A stretch of 64,000 bases of DNA from Zoroaster sp. YZ-2022. Its lineage: Eukaryota > Echinodermata > Asteroidea > Forcipulatida > Zoroasteridae. The translations under genes were made by a program, and so were the position numbers. The stretch covers positions 4,836,001 through 4,900,000 of the forward strand of contig CM055823.1 of the NCBI GenBank assembly GCA_029582265.1, read 5' to 3'. The notes under the pieces are model-generated. The model made no database searches. It saw only the letters and a program-made list of their open reading frames with translations, and was not told the DNA's origin. Positions 1 to 10,351 of this stretch are shown piece by piece (position 1 is the first letter of the stretch; every line of letters starts with the position of its first letter).

Positions 1-186
1 GAACACTGCTTACGCACTATATATTATTTTGAGCCTATAATCTTATGATCCGGACTTCAGGGATTGCAGACTATGAATCCTTATAAGGACGCAGCTGTAG
101 ATACATAACATTGTATATTGTATGAATGACGTACTTTCTTTAAAGGAAAGGTAAAACATTGTTTATTTGAATAAATTGTTTTTCTA

Positions 187-329
187 CACTGTAAAAAATT
201 GTGTGAGTTCACAGTAGTTTTTCTGTTGAAAACAATCAACAATATACAGCAGAAATTGCTGTTTTCAGATATTCCTGTGAATATACAGAAATGTACTAAC
301 TGTAAATGAACAAAAAAAAATTAACAGTG
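187..329. mobile_element. small CACTGT-ended element (MITE-like)
   Basis: The segment starts with CACTGTAAAAAATT and ends with AACAGTG, so its ends are short inverted repeats; TA bases lie outside. It has no ORF. Better preserved elements with the same ends occur at 1079, 9969, 13928, 25720 and 48479. The match is limited to the tips, so family membership is tentative. Confidence 0.4.
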
Positions 330-341
330 TAATTATTATCT

Positions 342-800
342 AATTGGTAAATCTTGTAGCTTTGCATGGTGAGGATGATAAGTAAGACTAATTGCGGTGA
401 CACCATGTGGAATCTCAATTGAGTAGTAACCCACCCCAGACTGAGGGATCTCCTATATCCTAAGTCAACCACCCTCCATCCCCCTGTGCTTGTTAACAAC
501 TGATTCAGTTCAGTGAGCACACACTCCTCTCCCCCAACGCCTAGGATCCTAGTCTCAACAGTTCCCGCCTGCGCGCCTCAACGAACTAATCCTCCAGCAT
601 CCATTCATGGGATGATCCTCCAGCAGTCTACTTAAGCAGCAGCATTTTCCAGAGTCCGGCATTCTCCTGAGGACGATCAGAGCATACTGATCGAAACGTC
701 GAGTTGTACCTCCAGTTCTTTTCAGAACTAATTACTACTCAATTGAGATTCCACATGGTGTCACCGCAATTAGTTTTACTTATTATCTAATTATAAGATA
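342..800. mobile_element. inverted-repeat retroelement fragment with hairpin module
   Basis: About 50 bp near 385-430 (including GCGGTGACACCATGTGG) recur inverted at 735-790. Between them, at 664-702, is a module reading CCTGAGGAC, hairpin GATCAG/CTGATC, GAAACGTCGAG. Pieces of the same element lie at 8107, 20180, 22155, 37680, 42695, 60815 and 62790. The layout (inverted ends plus a CTGANGA...GAAAC block) recalls Penelope-like retroelements, but no reverse transcriptase is present, so the class is an inference. Confidence 0.5.
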
Positions 801-1078
801 AATGTACCAAGCAGCCTATTAATGTATCTTATCTGTTTTGTGCTCTCGTTGCAGATAAACATGAATACCTAGCCTAGTGCATGCACTGTGCAGTTCGCGT
901 GTACCAATCGAGCCATACACCATGCGAAACATGCACACGTCAGTGGGGTCGAGTTGGTTACAATGTTAATGCATTCGAATCACCGTTTTGTAGTGTTTCA
1001 AAGTCGTAATACCATTATCAACAAATTACAGGAAGGTAATTTTTTGTAAAACAGAAAAACAGTTTTTCGCTGTTTTAT

Positions 1079-1284
1079 TACACTGTAAAAACGTTTGGGC
1101 AACATGGGGTTGGGTAAGGTTATTTCTCCCAGAATTGGTCAGTATTTACCACAACTGTTCACATATTTTGGCAAAAAAATATCCAACATTGGGCAATAGT
1201 AAACCAACTGTGTAAACTGTTGATATGTTGACCAGTGTTGGGCAACATATCAACCGTGTTTGCCCAATATTTCTTACAGTGTAA
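1079..1284. mobile_element. CACTGTAA-ended MITE, family 2, copy 1
   Basis: The ends CACTGTAAAAACG and TTTCTTACAGTG are inverted, with TA on both sides. The interior contains GGGCAACATGGGGTTGGG and CAACTGTTCACATATTTTGG. Near-identical copies in inverse orientation lie at 25720-25888 and 48479-48680. No ORF. A non-autonomous DNA transposon with a TA target is the simplest reading. Confidence 0.65.
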
Positions 1285-1470
1285 ATATAATAACGAGCAC
1301 CCTTCCTGATGAAATTTGCACAGGTTATAGTTTTATGATTAATTCTTGAAAACTAGAGGATTGAATTGAACGTATGTTGCCAAAAATATTTATCAGTGTT
1401 GTACCTTGCCTATTTGACGTCTATTTTAAGCATACGATTGCATGTAAAAGTGTTGGATATATTTGTCTGC

Positions 1471-1952
1471 AGGGACAATATCGTCACGATCAACAGGGCA
1501 TGGAATTGGTGTGCTAGTTTTTAGATTAACTCAGTGACTGAAAATAATTCCCCACATGATAAGGTCATAATTGTGACTGGCTCTGGCAAAACCCTAAACT
1601 TGGACCCAACTTTTCGGAGTGACCTCCCAAATTTATCGTGAAATTTAACAATGTTCCCAACAACGTTTCAGGATTTTTCTTTATCCATCCAAATCTAGAG
1701 TAAATGCTCTAACTCTGTATGGTGATATGAAAATCTCAAACTGGTCCCTGGGGTCAGTTTTTGATCTTTTCATGGCCGTTACGCATTATGGTAAATGCCG
1801 AGAAGTTTCGGGTTTTGCCAGAGCGGGTCACAGTTACCCTTTGTGTTGCATAAATGAGCCAGTAATTTTCAGTCACTGTGTTCATCTTAAACTGGGACAT
1901 CGATTCCATGCCCTGTTGAAAGTCTGCTCTGATCGTGACGACATTGTCCCTT
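1471..1952. mobile_element. foldback MITE (TCGTCACGATC family), copy 1
   Basis: The left end AGGGACAATATCGTCACGAT pairs with the right end GATCGTGACGACATTGTCCC, and pairing continues inward through GGGCATGGAAT/ATTCCATGCCC and the CAGTGACTGAAAAT block. Long subterminal inverted repeats of this kind mark foldback elements. Further copies are at 3605, 45715, 56404 and 56772. The two overlapping 75-residue ORFs here are by-products of the palindrome. Confidence 0.65.
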
Positions 1953-2043
1953 GAATGCATCCCGCTTAACGCAACTGTCACTCTCAGGAAATGTCGTCTG
2001 ACATTACTCCAGTTTTATCCAACTGCCATTTCTGGTGTTTTGT

Positions 2044-2417
2044 AGGGCTGTGCGTTTTCGGTTATTTCAGTAACCGGATACCCGAAAATCTTCGGATACC
2101 CGAGTAACCCGAGTAAACAATTTGTAAAAACACATAAATACTCCTGAATGTATAAAATAACCAATATGAACACATGTTTCAAACAAAAGCCAGGAACTAT
2201 ATGTGAACGGTTGTCGGCAAATGTTACTTCTAAGTTCTAAAGCCTTCATCCAAGTTTTCATTTTGTTAGCAAAAAAAAATCAGAGGCTTTCATTATTTTG
2301 TGTGGCCTAAAATGTTCAGTCGGAATTTTAAAAAGTCGTTAACGGGTAATTGGAACCGAAGATGAAACCGGGTAATGACATTTTCGGTCTGGTATCCGGG
2401 TACCCGGCACAGCCTTA
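2044..2417. mobile_element. hAT-like MITE (AGGGCTGTGC ends), copy 1
   Basis: The segment begins AGGGCTGTGC and ends GCACAGCC, with inner repeats of GGATACCCG and GGTAATGACA. A second copy is at 41214-41784. The RGGGCTGTGC end is a familiar form of hAT-type element tip; that family assignment is from general knowledge and was not tested. No coding capacity. Confidence 0.5.
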
Positions 2418-3227
2418 GTATTTTGTGGTCACTGTTCTACTGTAGGCATATACTTTCTTTTCAGAGCTCATTTTTCGAATCGATGAATTATCTCATTGCA
2501 AGAATGCTTTTTGGTAAAATTGCTTCAACAAAACAACAATTCCGGGTCCAAATAAATTACTCTACCGTGGTCAAAATTAATAGAATAAGAAAACTCCAAG
2601 ATATACGTCTCCCATTCTTTTCAATTCAATTAATCAGAATTTATTTCCATACACTTAGCATACACAATACAATAATGAAATGTAATAAGGAAAAACTGGT
2701 ATGGAGGCCTGGCCCAAGATAGCAGAAGATTGTAAATAGGGGTCGCTTTAATATAATAACACAGATAAAGATGAAGTCTTAAATTGTGTATCATTTCTAA
2801 GGTCGTTGCAATTTTTTTATAGCAAAAGTTTAACTTAATTTCCAACGACTGTGCCTGAAACAATCTTATCTGTTCTGTACTGTCGTTACAGATAAACATG
2901 AAAATATAGGCTTTTATAGCAAACGTTTAACTTAATTTCCAACGACTGTGAGCTTCCAGCCTACTGTCATGATGTTTTCATAAGGATATTTCCTTCTGTA
3001 GGCCTATGTTCACGAGTATAAATTTCAATCATTAAATGCGTAATTGTGCCTGAGAATATCCTATTGGGACATTTGCATGGAATCAACTCTATAAAACAAC
3101 AATTTTGGAATTAAAAAATTGTAGAGTATCGGTACTCTACTACTGGGCCAAGATAAATAATTCATTCTTTGACAAATATTCCCAAAGAATCATGCTTCCT
3201 TTCAACCAAACGTAGGTTTGTGTTGTG
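2418..3227. other. no gene recognised
   Basis: A+T-rich sequence. Short ORFs of up to 115 codons on both strands show no recognisable domain and lack good splice signals at their edges. A phrase AGCAAAAGTTTAACTTAATTTCC appears at about 2822 and again, slightly changed, at 2918, marking a small local duplication. Nothing else stands out. Confidence 0.5.
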
Positions 3228-3493
3228 TACTACTCAAAACTATTTAGGGAACACCGGAATAATCTCAGCTAAAGCAAGATCATTTATTTCAGATAAACAC
3301 AATGTTTCACAGAATTGATGAGAAATAACTGCACAATGAAACAGATGATAAAGGATGCATGTAGTGATTACACATTTCATGACATGACTACTGAAAGAGA
3401 GAGGGGGTTGCAAATGAAAATCCCGGTTCATGGAACATTTCAAACCTATTTGATGTTAACAATCCGGTGTTCCCTAAATTGTTTTGAGTAGTA
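3228..3493. mobile_element. mariner-like MITE, copy 1
   Basis: Inverted ends TACTACTCAAAACTATTTAG and CTAAATTGTTTTGAGTAGTA enclose about 265 bp without coding capacity. A copy of the same length in opposite orientation lies at 46447-46712. The 'ACTCAAAA...TTTAGGGAAC' tip and flanking TA fit Tc1/mariner-derived non-autonomous elements. Confidence 0.65.
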
Positions 3494-3604
3494 TACATAG
3501 TGTTCCAATTTACTCCAGCGTATTTTTTATTTAACCACAACAGTGTGACAAGCAACACAATTTTCAAGGTCAAATTTTTATTTAATTCATGAGCATTTGT
3601 CCTT

Positions 3605-4183
3605 TAAAGGGACATTATCGTCACGATCAACAGGGCATGGAATCAGAGTGCTAGTTTTAGATTAACTCAGTGGCTGAAAATAATACCCACCATGATAAGG
3701 TCATATTACCGTTGCTGCTGCATTTTTATAATAATAATAATAATAATGTGTGGATTTATATAGCGCACGTATCCACCAACTAAGTGGTGCTCAAGGCGCA
3801 TTATATTATTATCCCTGCTCATAAGGCTCATAAGGCTCATAAATCATTCCTGAAACCATCTCAGCTCCCTGGGGAGTATACAGCTCAATTGCTGCCATTT
3901 CTAGCGCATATAGAGCAAACCAACTCTGCCTTCACAGGTACCCATTTAACCCCTGGGTGGAGAGAAGCAATTATGATTAAGTGTCTTGCTCAAGGACACA
4001 AGTGTCACGGCCGTGATTCGAACCCACATTCTGTTGCTAACACCAGAACTTGAATCCGGTAAGCTAGACCGCTCGGCCACGACACCTTATTTATGAGCCA
4101 GTATAAATGTTCAGTCACTGTGTTCTAGGACATCCGATTTCATGCCCTGTAGTCTGCTCTGATCGTGACGGTACCGTCCCTTT
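3605..4183. mobile_element. foldback MITE, copy 2, carrying a SINE
   Basis: The ends AAAGGGACATTATCGTCACG and GATCGTGACGGTACCGTCCC match copy 1 at 1471. The middle is interrupted by a tRNA-derived SINE at 3729-4086: the phrase GCTGCTGCATAAATGAGCC, intact at about 45820, is split here. The SINE therefore arrived after the MITE. Confidence 0.65.
3729..4086 (-). mobile_element. tRNA-derived SINE, full copy
   Basis: On the minus strand a tRNA-like head begins at 4086 with box A TGGCCGAGCGG (4079-4069) and box B GGTTCGAATCA (4024-4014), as in Leu/Ser-type tRNAs with a long variable arm. A body with CCTTGAGCAAGACACTTAA follows, then GCGCTATATAAATCCA and an (ATT)n tail at 3729-3747. This is the standard SINE layout: internal Pol III promoter, body, LINE-like tail. 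A diverged tail portion lies at about 53320-53580. It is not a functional tRNA gene. Confidence 0.75.
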
Positions 4184-4666
4184 AAGTGTCCTCAGTAGGT
4201 ATATTATATTGTTCTCTGGATTTGGGCATGCATTTAAATCTGGTATTTGTAATTTGTTGTACAGACCTACATTAAATGGTTTCTGTTCAATCAATTAACG
4301 TTTGTAATCTGGGGTAAAGCTCTGCTGAGATGTCTTTGCGGTAGCAGGTACAGTTCTAGACCCACTTTTGTAATTAATTTAATTGTATTTTAAATAAAAG
4401 TAAGTTATTTAAATAAAAACCGTACCTTGATCCATTTTTTATTATTTATTTTTGAGAGGGGAATTTTCCTCCATATCCCCATTTGAAACTGCACCTTCAT
4501 GTCAGATTGATAAATGGAAGTTGAAACGGGATTGTTCTTATTAAAGCCATATTTTCGTTCCGTATACATAAAATATAATCAATTTGAAATCGCTGTATGT
4601 TAAATGTTTTGATTTTGCCTTACATCGTTATATGTGTTATTTAAAATACCATAAGTTATTTAAATT
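4184..4666. other. no gene recognised
   Basis: A+T-rich spacer between a foldback MITE and the 42-bp minisatellite. It contains only short unsupported ORFs and a repeated TTATTTAAAT motif. Confidence 0.5.
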
Positions 4667-5490
4667 ACCTACATGAAGTGTGCCAGCCTGCCATAACCCA
4701 GTCCATGTACCTACATGAAGTGTGCCAGCCTGCCATAACCCAGTCCATGTACCTACATGAAGTGTGCCAGCCTGCCATAACCCAGTCCATGTGCCTACAT
4801 GAAGTGTGCCAGCCTGCCATAACCCAGTCCATGTACCTACATGAAGTGTGCCAGCCTGCCATAACCCAGTCCATGTACCTACATGAAGTGTGCCAGCCTG
4901 CCATAACCCAGTCCATGTGCCTACATGAAGTGTGCCAGCCTGCCATAACCCAGTCCATGTACCTACATGAAGTGTGCCAGCCTGCCATAACCCAGTCCAT
5001 GTACCTACATGAAGTGTGCCAGCCTGCCATAACCCAGTCCATGTGCCTACATGAAGTGTGACAGCCTGTCATAACCCAGTCCATGTACCTACATGAAGTG
5101 TGCCAGCCTGCTATAACCCAGTCCATGTACCTACATGAAGTGTGCCAGCCTGCCATAACCCAGTCCATGTACCTACATGAAGTGTGCCAGCCTGCCATAA
5201 CCCAGTCCATGTACCTACATGAAGTGTGTCAGCCTGCCATAACCCAGTCCATGTACCTACATGAAGTGTGCCAGCCTGCCATAACCCAGTCCATGTACCT
5301 ACATGAAGTGTGTCAGCCTGCCATAACCCAGTCCATGTACCTACATGAAGTGTGTCAGCCTGCCATAACCCAGTCCATGTACCTACATGAAGTGTGCCAG
5401 CCTGCCATAACCCAGTCCATGTACCTACATGAAGTGTGTCAGCCTGCCATAACCCAGTCCATGTACCAACATGAAGTGTGCCAGCATTGC
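4667..5490. repeat. 42-bp minisatellite, about 19-20 copies
   Basis: The unit contains CCTACATGAAGTGTGCCAGC followed by CTGCCATAACCCAGTCCATG. Copies are nearly identical; variants are GTACC/GTGCC and GTGCC/GTGTC. As 42 is a multiple of three and several frames lack stops, long repetitive ORFs appear on both strands (MDWVMAGWHTSCRY on minus; QSMYLHEVCQPAIT on plus). They have no start context, splice sites or non-repetitive domain, so I treat them as non-coding. Confidence 0.9.
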
Positions 5491-6288
5491 ATTGTATTCC
5501 AAATGCGCACACGCACAATGAGCTTGGTTACGGGTTTTGCTTCCCCCCCCCCTCCCCACCTCCTCCCGGGCCCCCTGCCCGGCCTGTAGGTAATAGACTT
5601 CTGGTACACTGACAAGCCTACGTGTAAAGATGAAACATAAAATTCAAATAAAAATTTTTAAAAATTCAAAAAAATTCAACAAAAAACAAAAAAAACGCGC
5701 GGGGAGTTTCATATGAAAAAAACTTTGAGTTATCAAACTGGGCTACATTTTCGAAAATTCTTCTGAAATAAACACCACGATACTATTAATTTTGTCTCCT
5801 ATGCTATCATTGTATAATTATTATTTGTATTCATGTTTTTTCTTTGTTTCCGCGCCTTGAGCGCCCAGCAGGGTGGATATGTGCGCGCTACAAATCTTTG
5901 TTATAATTATTTTTTATTATTATTGATCATCAGTGGACTCGCATGATAAAAACCATATAACTGGAAAATACATTGAAGCCTACTATTTCTAAATGGCATT
6001 TTTTGATTAAAATGTTCGAAGATTGTTTTTTTTAGTCTTTTGGGTTCCATTATGTTTACGTAATCCACTTTTTTTTTAGACTCAAAGGGTATTAAGATCT
6101 CGCCGAGGAATTGAGTCGATAAAAGGTAATTCTATTACTGTTACTGAGTTAAAATTGCATACTCATGTTGATCTAACATAACGAAATGAAGTGGATCATA
6201 ACCAAAGTTAAGCATATGTCTATTTTGTTTACGTTGTTAGATTTTACAAAGACACGTACAGGAAACGTACAACTATGGTACTCCCTGA
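5491..6288. other. no gene recognised
   Basis: Contains a pyrimidine/C-rich stretch (5543-5580), poly-A-rich sequence (5640-5700) and A+T-rich spacer. A phrase near 5860-5900 (GCGCGCTACAAATCTTTGTT) resembles degraded SINE or LINE tails. No ORF is convincing. Confidence 0.45.
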
Positions 6289-6597
6289 TTAAAACCCTAC
6301 TACTACTACAAGCGTCAAAATCAGTCAAAATGTTGATATACTTGCGAAGGTATATCTAGTGCACTTAAAAAGTCAAACGTCTGTCAAATCTTACGTGTAG
6401 TATTAAGTACATTTACAGGTCAAAACAAGTCAACCGTTTTTGACTGGTAAAACCGTCGTCTTGTATTGTTGAGGGTGGTGAACCAGTCAAAAATGCCCAT
6501 GTGTGCACATTTGGGGCAACAGTCAAAAGAGGCAGTTGACGGATTTTGACCTCTATAGCAACTTCCCACTATAGTGCATCAATAGTAGGAGGGTTTA
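6289..6597. mobile_element. TTAA/CCCT-ended element with TAGTAGGAGGG tip, copy 1
   Basis: The left end TTAAAACCCTACTACTAC and right end AATAGTAGGAGGGTTTATA are roughly inverted. The inside shares GACCTCTATAGCAACTT and CACTAGATATACCTTSG-type phrases with 49711-50178, which carries clean TTAA ends. A piggyBac-like non-autonomous element is the best guess. Confidence 0.5.
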
Positions 6598-8106
6598 TAG
6601 ATGAACTTAATTATAATCAAATGCTCACTTGATGCGAAGTTGGTGAAGGTACCAAACATCTGAGAAATTATTCCGTTTGATATGTTGTCAATAAATAAAA
6701 AAATATTTAATTAAAAAAACAAAAACGTGACATCTAATACAAATGTTATTTATTTTATTCGTTTGGGGGCATGGGGGGCCACAAGGATTTTCGATGGGAA
6801 TTTAAGACACTAGTTGTTTTACATGTCTTAATGCCTTAGGGATCCAAATTCTGAGTGGGGGAGGGGAGGGGAATGTCTACGGTGGGGTGGGGGTCACATT
6901 CCCCGTATCCCCATAGTAACGTTGCCTTTCACGTACATTTTTTTATTTCCCACTTCTCAGTGTTCCAGTTGTTGTTGGACTTTTTAACCTCATAACAAAC
7001 ATACACAGAGTCATCGGTTGTATGGATAGATATGGATTGGGAATGAAGGAGAAAAGGGGAAGGGGAGGGGCTTCTGCCTTCTTTTGAATCACCGTGCATA
7101 TAATTTGACAGTGCGTTTTTTGTGATCTCCCTAACCCTGCCTTTTGCCGTATGCCCTTCGTTTTCAATACTTGGTCCGCTCCTGTGGACAGTCACAATGT
7201 GTAATACAATGAATCGATGATTTGTTTATATCACAACATATTTTTGTGTTTTAAAAGGGCCGAAAAATGCCTAAGAATTGTATCACTCTACAGTACGTGA
7301 TTGTGTTAAGACTTTATTTTCAGGTCGACTTGACTGAATACGCTCACTTTAATTTAGACAAGGAAAAATCTAGAGCACAATGAAAACAACTGGTATATTG
7401 CAGCGCAAACAATTTTAAAAGGAAACTGTGTCTTTTAAAGCAGGAAACGAACTCCTGACCAGATTTTAAGGGGGGTTTAACTTTATTTGCATCATTTCTT
7501 AACAAGTTTTGGGGCTTAACTTAAAAGCTATGATGCTTTAGGCGTTTTGAGGAATCCCTGGTTTCGTATTTAACAAAGAAGATACACAGTTTAGTATAAC
7601 ATAAATATTTGCTATATACGTATGGTAACTCTCACTTAGACAAATCAAAAAAGTGTCATTTGAAAATACTTATGTCTTTAATTTGAAATTCCTTTCTGCT
7701 GCCATGGTCAATGCGAAAAAAAGACAAGTGGTATGTGAACATTTGGTTGATGTCCCGAATTGAAAAAAATCCCTTGCTGCGTGTCGCCAACAGATTTTTT
7801 TATTTTATTGATGTTATTCGTCCGTCCGATTTTACTGAAGGCCCATGTTCAAATTTAAAGTGCCAATTTTCTAATTTTGTTTTAAATTATTAGACTTGTC
7901 TTTGATTAATTTTTAAAAATTTATAATTGAATGAACTAACAAAGTAAACAAACACGATATCTGAAAACACCGTCGATGTTCCTAATTTGAAATGTCTTGC
8001 TATGTACCCATCACTTACAGGGTTAACAATGGTATTTGAAAAAAAAAATCTCTCCAATTTGAACTTTCTTGCTACTTGTCTGTTTTAACAAACAGTTGTA
8101 AATACT
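6598..8106. other. no exon recognised; probably intronic to the left receptor paralogue
   Basis: This lies downstream (minus strand) of the receptor exon at 8419-8655 and so probably falls in its first intron. It has G-rich tracts (6850-6895) and diverged versions of the phrase TTGAAAATACTTATG...AATTTGAAATTCCT. I looked for the expected next ligand-binding exon on the minus strand and did not find one. ORFs at 6929-7195 have no recognisable family. Confidence 0.45.
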
Positions 8107-8171
8107 AGGTAAAACTTGTAGCTTTGCATGGTGAGAATGATAAGTAAGACTAATTGCGGTGACACCATGTT
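8107..8171. mobile_element. terminal fragment of the inverted-repeat retroelement
   Basis: Carries AACTTGTAGCTTTGCATGGT and GCGGTGACACCATGT, the left-terminal phrase of the element at 342-800. Only about 65 bp remain. Confidence 0.55.
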
Positions 8172-8412
8172 GTAATACCAGTTGTAAATACTGTTGATGT
8201 TCCCAATTTGAAATCCTGGGGTCTGTCACTACCAAAGTTAAGAAAAATTGTATTTGAAAATACTTTTGATGGTTTCAATTTGAAATTCATGGGGTCTGTC
8301 ACTACCAGAGTTAACAAACAATTGTATTTGAAAATACTGTTGATGTTCCCAATTTGAAATTCCTCGCTAAGGACTTTTTGAAAATATGATATAAATGATA
8401 TTTGAAAATACT
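8172..8412. repeat. 72-bp tandem repeat abutting a splice donor
   Basis: Units with GGGGTCTGTCACTACCA and TTGTATTTGAAAATACT recur at about 72-bp spacing. Diverged versions extend left to about 7640. The last unit reaches to within a few bases of the donor site of the receptor exon, so the repeat is intronic. Confidence 0.6.
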
Positions 8413-8418
8413 TCTTAC

Positions 8419-8655
8419 CTTGGTGTCATTGTAATGCAAAACGAGTTTGTAATCTGCCAGTAAATCGGGCCGGCTGTTGATTTGGGCTATAGCGAGCTCA
8501 ACAGCGGTAAGAGCCTGCAGTCCGTAATCACCGATCCACCCGGGTACAGAGAGCGGGAAAAGCCCGGCGACATGAAGCTCCGTACGCGCTGACTCCAGTC
8601 TTGACGGAAAATGCGCTCCACACAGAATGACAAATAAAAATGCGCCAAAAGACAT
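8419..8655 (-). CDS. GABA-B-like receptor paralogue, first coding exon (partial gene)
   Basis: The 79-codon exon starts at ATG 8655 and ends AAT GAC ACC AAG before GTAAGAAG (8418 downwards), phase 0. Residues 1-22 form a signal peptide (hydrophobic FGAFLFVILCGAHF). The following HVAGLFPLSVPGW, a helix with AVELAIAQIN and YKLVLHYNDTK are the usual start of a GABA-B receptor ligand-binding (Venus flytrap) domain. The product would be a plasma-membrane class C GPCR. It cannot be the missing first exon of the 23-58 kb gene, because on the minus strand it lies downstream of that gene's stop codon. It therefore starts a second, tandem receptor whose remaining exons lie left of the window or in unrecognised sequence. 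Confidence 0.8.
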
Positions 8656-8850
8656 GGTCTCTGTGCGTCAGTTCAACTGAATGAGATTCAAACTGGTTGA
8701 GAAATCTTCAATTTCACTTCTTTGGGAGGCTCTTTTGCAAGCAGGAAAATGCAAAATACTTTGTACATCTGTCTGGTGAGAAGATGATACTGACAATGTG
8801 GAAAAAGTCCTTCGTCGGCTACGAGTGTTGGTTTCTGCATGCATGTAGCC

Positions 8851-8975
8851 GACCAATCAAATTGCAGACATAGGGAAGTGGCTCTGACCAATTAAATTGC
8901 TAAGTCCAGGCACAGGTATGTGATCGACCAATCAAAGTGCTTAGATGGGACACGTGTATATGATGGACCAATCAG
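8851..8975 (-). promoter_or_regulatory. four CCAAT boxes plus an E-box upstream of the receptor exon
   Basis: GACCAAT occurs at 8851-8857, 8886-8892, 8926-8932 and 8966-8972, spaced 35, 40 and 40 bp, each followed by TCAAA/TTAAA/TCAGA. They lie 200-320 bp upstream of the ATG at 8655 and read as ATTGG on the gene strand. CACGTG lies at 8951-8956. CCAAT boxes are NF-Y sites and multiple spaced copies are typical of promoters. The array also has the look of a small tandem duplication. No TATA box was assigned. Confidence 0.45.
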
Positions 8976-8990
8976 ATAACAAACAATAAC

Positions 8991-9968
8991 CTGTGACCGT
9001 TTGCTGTGCTGTTAACGAGATTGTCAATCGTCAAAGTGTCCGCACGAACTCCGCATTCACTACCCTCTGTGCGCATATCGTAGCCTTCTATAGCGGTAAA
9101 ATTGCACCTCGTGTCTTGATGATAACCACTTTTGCGTTAATGGATCTTTATCACAGTGCAGCTACCTTGGTTTTCTTCCATACAAATCAATGTAACCAAA
9201 CAGAGGCTGGAAAGGAAAAAAAGTCTGGTCCTTTTTTTAATGAGATTTATCATTATCATTGTCATTGGGTATACAGGGAATCTGACAAAGGTGTCTGCAG
9301 TGCAGTGTGAAAGGTCTATTGAACATTGTGTGTACACTTTATGCGCGTATATATGGTACTACGCGCGTGTCCTTCTGCAAGCCAATGATCGATGGCTGTA
9401 GCTATTCCACGCGTACGCATATCAATTGCCCAATATACACCAAACGCAACGCACTATTACTGCCCTATCGCCTCAACAGTGATTGAATAACATGTGCCCT
9501 CTACAGCTCATGCACGGTGCGAATAACGTGGAATTTACCTCACAGTTCAAACTGAGACTTGTGAGTCGCTAGATCAGCTCAGGAGACTTCTATTCTATCT
9601 TTCTCAATATTGAACTCCTCAGGTTAAAATAGTTCAAGGTATTTCACAATATCATTAACTTACAACCTTTTAAGTTTATATAATTTACATAGGAGAATGC
9701 CAAATGTATACATTTTCCTCTAAGGATTTGAAAAGTCAATACACAGATAGATTCAAGAACACGCGTCAAAGTAAGGTTCTCGATACAAGGATGACAGTTT
9801 ATTAATAGGTCAATATGGAAAGCCTGCCTTCAATTTGTTATTGCATTCACGTGAAAAGACAATTTGCCACGTTTCATGTGGACATGGTGGATAATGGTTT
9901 GAAATTGGTCAGGGTGCCACTAGACAGTTATTTCTTGATTGGCATAGTTGCAGTTCCAAAGTAATATA
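8991..9968. other. no gene recognised
   Basis: Probable upstream region of the receptor paralogue. ORFs of 105 and 81 codons (8993-9401) have no family features, and no CACTGT ends or tandem repeats are seen. Confidence 0.45.
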
Positions 9969-10351
9969 CACTGTAAAAAATGTTACTTAGAATTTAAACA
10001 CACGCAAAAATAAACGCGCTTTGGAATGCGTTTAAATGCTAAACGGCCATCCTCTGTACATGTCACAAAGCTAAACGGCCATCCTCTGTACATGTCACAA
10101 AGCTAAACGGCCATCCTCTGTACATGTCACAAAGCTAAACGGCCATCCTCTGTACATGTCACAAAGCTAAACGGCCATCCTCTGTACATGTCACAAAGCT
10201 AAACGTACATAGCTTTTTGACACCGTCCTGTTCATATGGTTTTAGCATTCAAACACACATCACAGAAAAGCACAATCTAAACAAGTTTTAGGCTAAACAT
10301 GTGAAAAAAGTCAAGAAATGTGTTTAAATTCTAAACACCATTTTTACAGTA
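9969..10351. mobile_element. CACTGTAA-ended MITE, family 1, copy 1, with 32-bp internal repeat
   Basis: Ends CACTGTAAAAAATG...TTAGAATTTAAACAC and GTGTTTAAATTCTAAACACC...TTTTTACAGT are inverted, with TA outside. Internally a 32-bp unit (AAACGGCCATCCTCTGTACA then TGTCACAAAGCT) is present five times (10038-10205). Copy 2 (13928) has nine units; copy 3 (16683) has one truncated unit. No ORF. Confidence 0.75.

Noticed and set aside
4008..4086. A tRNA-Leu/Ser gene
   Set aside because: Box A and box B are present but the cloverleaf is imperfect and the sequence continues into a SINE body and tail.
4665..5589. Repetitive proteins of 127-181 residues on both strands
   Set aside because: They are translations of the 42-bp minisatellite in stop-free frames, with no unique domain or splice context.
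8419..8655. Exon 1 of the large receptor gene
   Set aside because: On the minus strand it lies downstream of that gene's stop codon, so it must belong to another gene unless the assembly is rearranged.
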